Positions 1-9,919 of a stretch of 64,000 nt of DNA are shown here, one piece after another. Where the stretch lies: assembly GCF_905475465.1 (NCBI RefSeq), contig NC_062254.1, positions 8,624,001-8,688,000 on the forward strand, written 5' to 3'. Source of the stretch: Pieris napi (lineage: Eukaryota > Arthropoda > Insecta > Lepidoptera > Pieridae). Made by a program: the position numbers and the translations under genes. A model generated the notes under the pieces. That model had not been told where the DNA came from, did not search any database, and saw only the letters and a list, made by a program, of their open reading frames with translations. How positions within the stretch are numbered: position 1 is the first letter of the stretch; every line of letters starts with the position of its first letter.

Positions 1-12
1 CTCACCTATTTA

Positions 13-266
13 TCTAAATAATAATTGTTTATTCAGCCCTCGGCAACTCGGCTTCTTGGTCGCCATCGGCGACCAAATATTCATATACTAACCTAACCTA
101 ACCGGTCTAAATAATATTAGTTTTTTTGGACAGCTCCGATCTAAATAATAATTGTTTATTCAGCCCTCGGCAACTCGGCTTCTTGGTCGCCTTCGGTGAC
201 CAAATATTCATATACTAACCTAACCTAACCGATCTAAATAATATTTGTTTTTTTTGACAGCTCCGG
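13..266. repeat. Two-copy tandem repeat, 127-bp unit
   Basis: Two near-identical units start at 13 and 140. Each holds a small palindrome (GGTCGCC...GGCGACC in unit 1) and the run CTAACCTAACCTAACC, which is just over three units of the insect telomeric repeat (CCTAA/TTAGG). No coding potential is seen. It may be the edge of a longer array starting before the window. Confidence 0.8.
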
Positions 267-593
267 CGCTACGGGAAATGCAGCCCCTCCACCCTTGCGT
301 ACCAAAGCACAGGCATTTTATTCAAGCCAAGTTACAGCGGGTGGGGGCTGCTCTTCCTCCGCGCCGCCGATTATTTATATACACTCTAGGGGTAAGGCAG
401 ACAAGACCACGTGGATAATGGGGTGCTCTGATTCGGTTTTGGGTACTTTTTGAATAATTTAAAAATTTTCGGAACCATACACTAATTGAAACATGAAGTT
501 AATGTAATGTATGTACATTTGACAAGTAATGATTAAATTAGGTTCAACTATAAAATTAACAAATGAGAAAATAATCGATCCGATTAATTTACC

Positions 594-813
594 GAGAATG
601 TCACATCACTTATAACCAACAGAAAACGAGAATGACACATCTCTTATAACCAATAGAAAAGTAGATAATGGTGGATTGTTTACAAATTTCAATGCATTTC
701 ACAAAACTTTGTTTTAAATACTTTGACGCATTTACGGCAGCTAAAATTACTTGGAGGTGTTCCAATCAAGGTCCCCGAGACTCCTGCATAATCAGTATCA
801 TCAGATTCGAACG
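594..813 (+). repeat. Interspersed repeat, GAATGTCACAT family
   Basis: Related copies lie at 40688-40875 (inverted) and 56371-56545 (same strand). Shared landmarks are GAATGTCACAT, an AAAGTAGA block, GGTTTGTTTAC and a distal AATCAGTATCATCA. The spread and length suggest a MITE. Ends are approximate because the copies have diverged. Nothing else is seen between 267 and 1029. Confidence 0.6.
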
Positions 814-1032
814 CATTATTTTTACACCCAACCCAAAAAATGTTTACATAGCACGATGAAATAAAGCTGTATGTAAATTAAACATTAGGGGTGTTGAATT
901 ATAGATATTTTTAATTGTTGTGTGACCTAGTCTATTAGTTTAACATATTGCTTCGTTTGCTGTATTATAGGGCGTATCTATTCTAGTTCCGGTTTTAGGT
1001 CTGTGTACCGCATACCACATTTTAATTTGTAA

Positions 1033-1669
1033 TGCGGGCTACACACCTTCAGTTTTAACTGTGCGATTTAACTGTACAGTCGAACTGTACAGTTAAATCG
1101 TTAGGTGTGTAGAACAAACAGTTGAACTGTACAGTTTTAACTGAATCTAATCAAAATATGAATAGATAAATCTGTACAGATAGAACTGTACAGTTAAAAC
1201 TGAGAGTGTGTAGTCGAAACTGCGCAGTTTTGTCAGTTTTGTCACAGCGAGCGTGAAGTGAACACGTATCGACCTTGCTATTTGCCTTTGCGAAAACTTG
1301 TCGACCATGGCTCAACGCGAATGGCTGGAAGAGTTTATACTACTACACCAATCGGAGCCTTCGTTATGGAAAATCAAGAGCAAGGATTATCATAATAGAG
1401 TAATAAAAGATTCAGCTTATGAAAAGCTAATTTTAAAACTACGCGAAATAGATTCTAAAAGTAATAATTCGTTTTCTTCTAATTCCTTTTAACACACACA
1501 TTAGCCCTACGATCGCTAAAGCGTCGTCTATGGAGGCCATGATGATAAAAACTGAAAGATCGTATATTTTTACTTGATCGTGTGTAGGCTGTATGAACCT
1601 ACGTTTTAACTGTACAGTTCAACTGTACAGTTAAATCGCACAGTTGGAACTGAAGGTGTATAGCCCGCT
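1033..1669. mobile_element. PIF/Harbinger-like non-autonomous element, 637 bp
   Basis: Terminal inverted repeats of about 68 bp match closely: the left end begins TGCGGGCTACACACCTTCAG and the reverse complement of the right end begins AGCGGGCTATACACCTTCAG. Both continue into repeated AACTGTACAGTT palindromes. It is flanked by a direct TAA at 1030-1032 and 1670-1672, the target duplication typical of PIF/Harbinger. The inside holds only a short MADF-like ORF and no transposase. It lies about 225 bp upstream of the MGME1 start codon, so it may sit in or near that promoter. Confidence 0.85.
1307..1492 (+). pseudogene. MADF-domain ORF fragment inside transposon
   Basis: This 61-residue ORF starts at the first ATG in frame and lies wholly inside the 1033-1669 element. 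It resembles the first two thirds of a MADF (Myb/SANT-like) DNA-binding domain: a Trp-Leu-Glu-Glu-Phe start, then SEPSLWKIKSKDYHNR, then AYEKLILKLREID. A complete MADF domain is about 85 residues, so the third helix is missing and the tail is Ser/Asn-rich. PIF/Harbinger elements usually carry such a DNA-binding protein beside the transposase, so this is probably its internally deleted remnant rather than a host gene. Expression is not judged. Confidence 0.6.
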
Positions 1670-1894
1670 TAAGTTTGTAACAGTCAGTACAGTATATTGT
1701 ATCTGTAAAATGTATGACTGCTAATGATAGCTATCTGTATTTTGCTTGCAAAAATTTAAGCAATTTTTAAATTAGTTTTCCATTTCGTACAAATAAAATA
1801 AGCAGATTTGTGTAATGTATATTATACAATATTTAGTAAACGTATGATAATTGATATATATATCTACTTAGTACTAACATAATTGGATAACACC
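1670..1894 (+). other. Upstream region of MGME1
   Basis: AT-rich sequence between the transposon and the MGME1 ATG. The start context ACACCATGC is good for an animal gene. No clear TATA box or initiator could be fixed. Confidence 0.3.
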
Positions 1895-4800
1895 ATGCTT
1901 AGGCGAATTTCTAGAATTGGTTACAATACTTCTATACAAAAGGAATTTATAAGACAAAAAATTGTTAGCCCGGCTTCACTTTTAAATCCTGCAGATAAAT
2001 TAAAACTATATAACAAGGAAAATAAAGAACTATTTGGTCCCTTGTTGGAAACGAATAAGCAAAAGAAAAGTAGATTGAAAAAAGAAGGTTAGTAGCTTTC
2101 ACTTTTAACAAATTTCAAGGCTAAAAAGTTCTGTTGGTTTTCTTTTAATACAAAATCTATTTCAATCATACAATTAACTTATTATTCTGTGTAATTATTG
2201 TACTACGATGTTGGGATTCACGCGTAACGTTCTAAATTGTACTACGTATTTAATGTTAAAAGAAATACACGATTCTCACAATTAATAAAGACTCGCTTTT
2301 ATCTGATAACTACGCGTTATTTACAGTACACACTCGTGCCTGGTGTTTTTGCCAATATAAATAATCATATGACATTAGCGCCGTGCGATATACGCATCTA
2401 CTATTTAAAATTATCTCTTGCAGCTAAAAATAGCACACATCAAAACAGAGCAAAAGTTCAGAGTGACAGTGTAGAAAAGTTTTGCCACTCAGCAGCAAGA
2501 AGTCTTTTTAGCAGTGTGAGTTCATTAATTGCACCAGTCTACAATTCATCTGTGTTTCCAATTATAAATAAAAACAAGATGTACCAGAATACAAGAAATT
2601 TATTGAATGCTACTGGTGTAGTGTATAACATTGCTGTGAGAAACATAAAAACTTCATCTGTTGCAAATGCAACTAAAAGTTTTCCTGCTGAACCAGGATT
2701 TGCTAGTGAGGACAAAATTCTTCAAATTAGACAACATCAAAATGATTATACTAAACAATTCCCATCTGTTACATTAATTCTTAACAAAACAATGACAGAG
2801 GAGTCAAGAAAAGCATTAGAAAAATGGAAGAAGGAAAGGATTGAAGAAATGGGTCTAGAGGAGTTTAATAGGTATAATGAAGGTGAGTTTAGTATGTTCA
2901 ATGCTTATTGTTTAAGAGTTTTATAGTCAAATCTTAAGGAACCTGAAACAGGACCGTTACAATTAAATTTGTATACCTCAAACATTTAAATAAAATGTAA
3001 AGAAATATATAAAAATGTTGAAACTCCAAAATGAAGTAAATTATTGGATGTCATAACATTCTATAATTATTTAGAAGCAATATAAGGCTAGGTCATTGCT
3101 ACATGAACTAAGAGATAATCCACGTACATGTATTATAATCACAAAGTTCATGGACTTTTTATCTGTTGTTTAGTAAATACTTATCGGTATAATGTTAAAA
3201 CCTGCATTTTATATTGATAATGCGATAGTACTATTATTGCTCACTTAGTCAACGTCTATGACTCTGTAATAACCAGATTGAATAATCAGCCATTTTCCTG
3301 TCATCATGAGATTAATTAATTTATTGTTTTTACACCTTTAAAATAGTAAATTAAGTTTTACAGTCCATTATGTTACATCAATTGCATGACATAGTTCCGT
3401 TTCAGAATGCTGAGTAGTTGATTTACTCAAGCTATCTGGATTTATTGTATAGATTTTTGTCCACCTAAAGTGGAAGTTTGTCCTATCATCTTGTACCTGT
3501 TCTGTCTGCTTGTTGTGGGAATTTATAAGATACTAGCTGACCGGGCAAACATCGTTTTGCCATGTATATCATTTATAATAAAAAATAGGGGTTGATCATA
3601 GAGGGGTGAAAGTTAGGGGTTGTATGTATTTTTTAATGCTGTATCATAAAAAAATAAAAAATAAATATTTTTTTTTAATTTAAAAAATATTTTTTTACCC
3701 TTAACATTTAGGGGATGATAAATAGATGTTGGTCGATTCTCAGACATACCCAATATGCACACAAAATTTCATGAGAATCGGTCGAGCCGTTTCGGAGGAG
3801 TTTAACCACAAATACCGCGACACGAATTTTATATATTAGATATAAGAGTCAGAGACCCAAATGTTAAAAACATTGAATTTGACATACAGACGTCAGTCTT
3901 AGTCCTAGAGAATATGACTATATGTGGCTAATTTGCATCATAATAATATACATATATGTGTTCTAATATGCACAAAGATAAACTATTGCTAGCGTTGTTG
4001 TTTAAAATCTTACATTCTTAAATATATTTATATGTTTTGTACATTGAAGAAAGTGATCTTTGAATTGTAAAAGAACATTGAACTTAAAAATATAAATGGC
4101 GTGTTGCAAGGTGACCTGGTAAACAAGCACAATATAGTATTATGTATTCAAGTTTCAGACTGATGCCAATTTAAATTCCTATTTTATGTTGTTTACATTG
4201 TAGTGTGAACACAAAACACACACATAGTCAAAATATTCATAAGAATTCCTTTCATAGGAGAATATTATATTAAGGGCCGGTTTTTTGATCCGTAGTTAAA
4301 AATGGAATAACCATTTGTTACATTAACTATAGTTAAATGACTAACCAGTTGTAAAATCGTAAATGCGTTTTTTGATGTCTATTTTAACTATAGTTAAACT
4401 TAACAATTGGTCAATTTGTTGCCAGTGCAATGAACAATGACATCCCAAAACATGTAGTTCTTTTTGGTGGGGAACATTTATTTTGTATGACAACACTAGA
4501 CATACTGAGTGAATGAAATTCATTTTTGCCATCTTCGTTCGTTATTTGCGCTTTGAATGTGGAATGAAATTAAAATTTATCTTTACATACTAAACAATTA
4601 ACAAAAGCAGATACAGAAATATAGTACACTACACATTTAAAATAAAAATAGCTTCATGTCTATAATTATGATTTTCTATGTTCCAGCACAAATGGCAGTT
4701 GGTACAAAGTTCCACAGTACAATAAAGAACTATTTTACTCAGCCGCAAACACAATTACGAATTGAAAAAGATGTAGAAGGGGTTTGGGTGTCTGTAGCCG

Positions 4801-5764
4801 AGGTATTGAAACATATATCTTCACCTAAGGCAATAGAATCCAATGTTGTACATCCTGTACTGAAATATAGAGGGGTGTTTGATGCCATTGCTGATTATGA
4901 GTGAGTTATTAATATAACATATTTTCAAAAATAATTTAACCCTTTCGATTTAGACTGAACTGCTATAAATATTTGTAATGCCAGACAACACTAAAACCCG
5001 AAAAGTTTATATTAAGTTTTAACTGAAGACACAATTTAATTAAAAGTAAATAGAAACAACAATTAAAGCTTATAAACTAAATTACTTGACACAATATTAA
5101 CAAATTAATTAGCCCATTTTAATGATTATATTATGTAAACTTTATTTATTAATTTACAGCTTGGCCAAATTTCAACTAAAAGTATTATACAATTATTAAC
5201 AGATAACTTTTTGCTTACCATAAATCTTTTCTAAGTACCTATATTTTTAAATCATAGTATAAAATCTCCATACAGTTCACAAATAGGTCTCTCCAGCGAA
5301 AAATTGAAAATATAATTAAGCTGCGAAAGTAAGCGGAGAATAGGAAATTGAATTTTTTTACACCATTAGGCACACATACAGACTGTACTAAAATAATTCC
5401 ATATTGCATTTTTTAATTTTTTTCCAGAGATAAGCCAACACTAATTGAATGGAAGAAATCGGACAAGCCTCGGAAATCCATAGCCCTAACTTATGACAAT
5501 CCTGTCCAACTAGCGGCTTACTTTGGAGCTGTGTGCAATGACCTAAACTACAAACATTTGAATGTACGAGATGCTTTGTTGGTCATAGCCTACACCGATG
5601 GTTCTAAAGCAGATTTTTATCATTTACACACAGATAAATTAAGAGAACACTGGGCACAATGGTTGATAAGATTAGAAGAATATATGAAGAAATTTAATAA
5701 TGAACCTGAGAAACAATTGAAGGGTGGGAAACGCCTGTTTGAGACGGAGATTGGGAATCTCTAA
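1895..5764 (+). CDS. MGME1: Mitochondrial genome maintenance exonuclease 1, four exons
   Basis: Exons 1895-2087, 2424-2882, 4687-4900 and 5428-5764 join in frame (phases 1, 1, 2) into 400 codons plus stop, all with GT-AG introns. MGME1 is a mitochondrial-matrix single-strand DNase of the PD-(D/E)XK family that trims DNA ends and flaps during mtDNA replication. The match covers residues from FPSVTLILNKTM through AQMAVGTKFHSTI, GVFDAIADYE, LIEWKKSDKPRKS, DNPVQLAAYFGA and WLIRLEEYMKK, in the order known from the vertebrate protein. The active-site set can be read as His227, Asp283, Glu296 and Lys298; the family's usual Asp-x-Lys is Glu-Trp-Lys here, an allowed change. The N terminus (MLRRISRIGYNTS) is Arg-rich and lacks acidic residues, as expected for a mitochondrial presequence. 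An upstream in-frame TTG at 1883 was not used. The protein is about 55 residues longer than the human one, mostly N-terminal. Confidence 0.93.
3533..3840 (-). mobile_element. Helitron-like element in MGME1 intron 2
   Basis: Read on the minus strand it starts TCTAATATATAAAATTCGTG, ends with a hairpin (GGCAAAACGATGTTTGCC) and then GGTCAGCTAG, and sits between A and T. These are Helitron hallmarks (5' TC, 3' CTAG after a hairpin, insertion into AT). It has no coding content. The rest of the 1.8-kb intron (2883-4686) shows only AT-rich sequence and a diverged repeat near 4275-4420 with repeated AACTATAGTTAAA. Confidence 0.7.
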
Positions 5765-8324
5765 AGAGTGGTAAGTGCTGTATTAGTCTTGATTTTAATT
5801 TGACGAAAACATTCTTATTACTAAGTTTCGCTAACTAAATTACTTATTATGGCAATCAGACATTTCTTATTATCAAAAAGATTACAGAACCTTCCAATGT
5901 TATACCTTGTGTACTTTATAGTTCAACAATGCGATTGACACTTGACATTTAACTGTCAAACGCTGAGACATTGTATTGTCATATATATACGGTATTTGAC
6001 GTTTAATATTCGCGATAAGGGTACATAATCTATTGAGAGATTAAAAGACTGAAAATGCCAAAACTTAATCTGTTTCAGAAGGGAATACCAGGAGAATCGT
6101 TATTATGTATGATTCGGCCATCTTATGAGTCTCAGAGCTAAATCTCTATCACAATATAACCAGAATAATAATCTGTTCAAATATGTGACGATAATATTAT
6201 ATGAAGTTCATTTAATTTTGTTATTGGGAGCGTTCAAGTATTACGTAACGTATTTGAGGGGGGGGGGGGGGGGTTTCCTTTTGTAAAACGTTACGATGCG
6301 GGGCGGGGATTAAATTACGCGTTATTGTTAATATTTTTTTCGACTTACACCACGTAATAGTAACTAAACAGTCACTAGGTGGTCACGAAACGTTTACTAT
6401 ACTTGGCTACTGAAAAACGTTACGGCGACTTACATGGGGGGGGGGGGGGGCAATAATCTCCAAAAATTGCGTTACGTAATACTTGAACGCTCCCATTACC
6501 TCTTTATTGTTATGGTTTAGTGGTTACGGAACATTTTCACAATATATTATGTATTTATGGTTAATTCAGATTCACTTTCTGTAATTATTTTTTCTTATAT
6601 AACTTGAATGGGCTAAATACTTGGGAAAAAATGTTGTGTATTGTAAAGATACAATACACAATACATATGGTTAAAAAAGATTGTTGAAACTTTTACTATA
6701 TACACTGCATAGCCCTGATTGATTTAATATTCTATAAATATGCCCATGGGCATAGTGCACAGACAAATATGGGTCAAATAGTAGTATGATGTTCTAATGT
6801 TAACCATTTGCAAGTGTTAAGATGATACTGCAATGCACTGGTTAATGTTTTATGGAGGCCGAAAACCCTCATTTTTTGTTGGATTGGTCGAAGGTGGTGT
6901 TCAAAATGGAAGACTGGCTGTTTATGGTTAGGACGATGGTTGACTTATTCTATTTTTTATTGTATATTATTTTTCTCGCTTAGTTTCCTATAAGTTGTTT
7001 GCATAATTTTAAATTATGCATAAAAAAATTGTTATGTCGAAAATATTATTAATAATAGTAATTTGTATTGGATTTGTAACACCATAATCGCTTTAATATA
7101 AAATTTATATGATGTAAACTTTACAACTAAGAAAAAGAAATAATTATGGGACTACTGTTATATTCTATGTTGTATTCATATTGTATTAGCTACAGTTTGT
7201 GTTCTATAACAAAATTCAAACAGTGTAGCATGAGGATATGTCATTTTGTTTGAAGTTTGTAACATCTGTCAAAAGTTTGTCGCTAGATTCGGAATTCGCG
7301 CCAAAATGTTCAATAAAGGATGGCAAGATACAAATTTTTGTCGTCGTTAATTCTTTTATTATTCTAGAGTACTTAATTCTAAATATATTTTTTTATTACT
7401 TTTAGTTTGCAAAGCTTTTTAGCCAAATTAGTATGTAACTAGTGAGCTAAGTTTTTGTCAACTTCATTTAGAGAATCATTTATACAAATGGGAATTAATA
7501 TCCGAGGACCCTTCAACTTTTGCAGATTTGTTTCACACTTAGATTCAGAAGCAAGACTTCGCGCTTATTATTACTCCCACACGTCTGAAATGTATTGAAT
7601 GTTGACATTCGAGAGTCTAGTCTCATTTCTGAATCGAACAGTGAACAGATACATTTGTTAATTTGTCATTGGATTTTTATAGACTCAACTTGTCTTGTCT
7701 CTAGTCTCTACATAACCATAGACTAAGATTCATGCATAAGCTTAAGTGCGAACAAATTCTTCCATCTGTCAAAATACTATTTAGTTTGATACATTTTGAC
7801 AGATATGAGAATTGTCAATTAAATTATCTGTAAAATTTAGCCGTACAGTTTAGTTAATTTTGACATTTGAAAGCATTTAAGATTTAGCTGTTACATTTAA
7901 GATACGCCATTTTTTGTTTAATAAACAGATTTATAACATATGGCTTTTTAATTAACGTAAATTATGTGTAAATAAATAATGATAAACATTCTCCTCAACT
8001 CATACATATTAACGAGCCACAAATGAAGTTTTGCTTGTTTAAAAAATGGAACTTGCGACCTTAGGATTCGTCATAGATCTGAAGTAATAAAGAAACTTTC
8101 GTAATAGAAGGTATTAAGAAAGTTGTAAGTTTAGGATGTATTCATAGAACCTTGTTAATATGTCTGTGGAAGTAGTGTTGTTGGGTGCCGCGTAATTTTT
8201 TTTACTAGCAAAAATAAAAAAAAATCCCCGCATGGGGGTAGCCATGTGTTAAAACGAAACACGTCCACAACAGAATAAAGCTGTTGTTAAACTGATTTGT
8301 TCTAGTGCTCTGAGCTCTCTCTTA
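5765..8324. other. 3' region of MGME1 and spacer
   Basis: No ORF with recognisable homology. The first clear AATAAA polyadenylation signal noticed after the MGME1 stop is at 7312-7317, so the 3' UTR may be long or may use a weaker signal earlier. It contains the MITE at 6224-6496. At 8226-8238 there is a small CCCC/GGGGG hairpin. Nothing else was identified. Confidence 0.4.
6224..6496. mobile_element. TA-flanked MITE with long G runs
   Basis: Terminal inverted repeats of about 27 bp (TTGGGAGCGTTCAAGTATTA and the matching right end) are flanked by TA at 6222-6223 and 6497-6498. Two G runs lie inside, 16 G at 6258-6273 and 15 G at 6436-6450. Related copies are at 24758-24925 and 45559-45777. 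The TA duplication points to a Tc1/mariner-type mobiliser, but there is no transposase. Confidence 0.85.
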
Positions 8325-8456
8325 GGCCCGATTTACATTATCTTAGTGTTTAGGAGAGTATTTTAGTACAAGTTGAAAGGCAAGTTCTTTAGTGCTTTAG
8401 TGCGTTGCGAGTGAACGTTTACATTTCTTCCAGTAGAGTATCATTACAGCGCCACA

Positions 8457-8783
8457 ATGAACGCGCAACGACGTCGGCAAATACGCTCTATTCTACGCAA
8501 AATACTAACTGTACTTATGGAACAAATAGAAGACGAGATTTTATTCGAAATAAATAAACTAAATATAGAAATTTTACCTAAAAATAAAATTTGTATTATG
8601 TTTCCTAAGACGTCCGAGGTCCATTATGAGAGTACATCGTTTCCTTTTCCGCCCAAATCGCTAGTATCCGACCTTTTCCCACCACGTGACACCGCCGCCA
8701 GCGCCCAGCGTTTGAAACTGGAACTAACTTTTTATCGCGCTAAAGCAAGCCGCCAGAGTTCTTGTTCATTGTTTGTCTCATAA
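8457..8783 (+). pseudogene. Broken ORF at the left end of composite transposon
   Basis: The ORF begins with ATG 132 bp inside the element and reads MNAQRRRQIRSILRKI..., a basic, helical start. It continues for about 48 residues, then runs into the inverted-duplicated segment at about 8604, so the rest (to residue 108) is probably not its original sequence. The position suggests the start of a Harbinger-type transposase, but no catalytic motif remains and this is inference. Confidence 0.35.
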
Positions 8784-8912
8784 TAAGAGAACCAGGAAGA
8801 GCTTGTTTGGACCTCGGACGTCTTAGGAAACATAATACAAATTTTATTTTTAGGTAAAATTTCTATATTATGTGTTCCGTTTGACGTCCGAGGTCCATTA
8901 TGAGAGACGTGT
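8604..8912. repeat. Inverted-duplicated block, partner at 13366-13545
   Basis: About 170 bp from 8620 to 8786 recur in reverse complement at 13366-13520. The block is bracketed by GACGTCCGAGGTCC motifs. At 8590-8625 and 8810-8850 the same bases (TTTTATTTTTAGG, CATAATACAAA, CCTAAGACGTCC) are read inward and outward, so a local foldback is present as well. The arrangement looks like a template-switch or foldback rearrangement inside the transposon. Confidence 0.7.
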
Positions 8913-9249
8913 TTGTTATCTCCTGGTGGCTTGTAAAGTTATATATTAATAACTAAAAAACGCAACAATGTGATTTGAATTATTTATATCCGATAGAATC
9001 ATGATGAAATAAACAATACAAGCTAATTAAAGCCTAAGCTTTAGCATCATTTAATAAACATAATAATTTTTATTGTTTATAATGAAGTAGAATACTTGGC
9101 TAATCATTAAGCGGCCGAAAGTACTGAGAAAGAGACTTCTGATTGAGTCTCAGCATTCTGACTACTATATAATCTAGATAAGATTTCGACAATAATATAT
9201 CTTTAATGTACTTTCATGACGCCAATTTGCCTAACCAAGAATATCATTT

Positions 9250-9582
9250 ATGTTTCTAAAACAATTTAGCGAAGCAACAGCTGATCAAGTACCCCGAGAT
9301 GCTTCGATACCTGATTCCAAAAGGGGTTTCTTGACCCAACCCCCAAAAATTGTGGGCGTAGCTGGTCTTACAGGATATCTGGTTGTAATAAACAAATTTG
9401 TCAAGGAGCCTCATCTATTATTAGAGACAGTTATGAGTGTCCTAAGCCAAAATAAGGGATTTAGATGCTTCTCCGGGCACGATAAAAACGTCCAACTTGA
9501 CTGTCTATACGTTCCTGTATCTGTTTTAAAACCGAAACCCGGATGCAAAGTGATGGAATCACCGTTATCAATAAAATGCTGA
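9250..9582 (+). CDS. Unrecognised ORF, 110 aa
   Basis: An ATG-initiated 110-residue ORF inside the composite transposon. It reads like protein (few Lys/Asn runs, Cys at several places, a Pro/Lys-rich end), but I do not recognise the family. There is no signal peptide. It may be an exon fragment captured by the element or a decayed element gene; chance is also possible. No function is proposed. Confidence 0.2.
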   Translation: MFLKQFSEATADQVPRDASIPDSKRGFLTQPPKIVGVAGLTGYLVVINKFVKEPHLLLETVMSVLSQNKGFRCFSGHDKNVQLDCLYVPVSVLKPKPGCKVMESPLSIKC

Positions 9583-9919
9583 GGCTCGAAAAAGCAAGAG
9601 AGTCAAAATATCATGAACTCTATGCCCAGAAGCCAATAAAATTATTGTGGCTGTGTGTTTCGAGCTATGAAATAAATTTTGCTCATCTAGTTTTAGTTTT
9701 CAAATAATTTATAACTTTCCCCGCTTCCCATACTGGCAATTACTGCGCGATTGGTCTAGCTATAGATAGGATTGAGCTAGCGCTTTAAGGATATGTTTTA
9801 CTAATTTATTAGATAAAATTTTAACATCGCTTAGAGCCTCACAAATTGATGCTATGTCAGATTTGTGAACTAAAATAGATATAGATCTATTTAGATAATA
9901 GATTTAGATATATAGATAT

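Noticed and set aside
80..104. Telomere end
   Set aside because: Only three CCTAA units, repeated once within a 127-bp unit, followed by normal gene-bearing sequence; too short for a telomere.
2237..2926. Long continuous ORF starting MYYVFNVKRNTRF
   Set aside because: Its first 62 codons are intron. A clean donor at 2088 and acceptor at 2423 join exon 1 to residue 63 in frame, giving an Arg-rich mitochondrial start.
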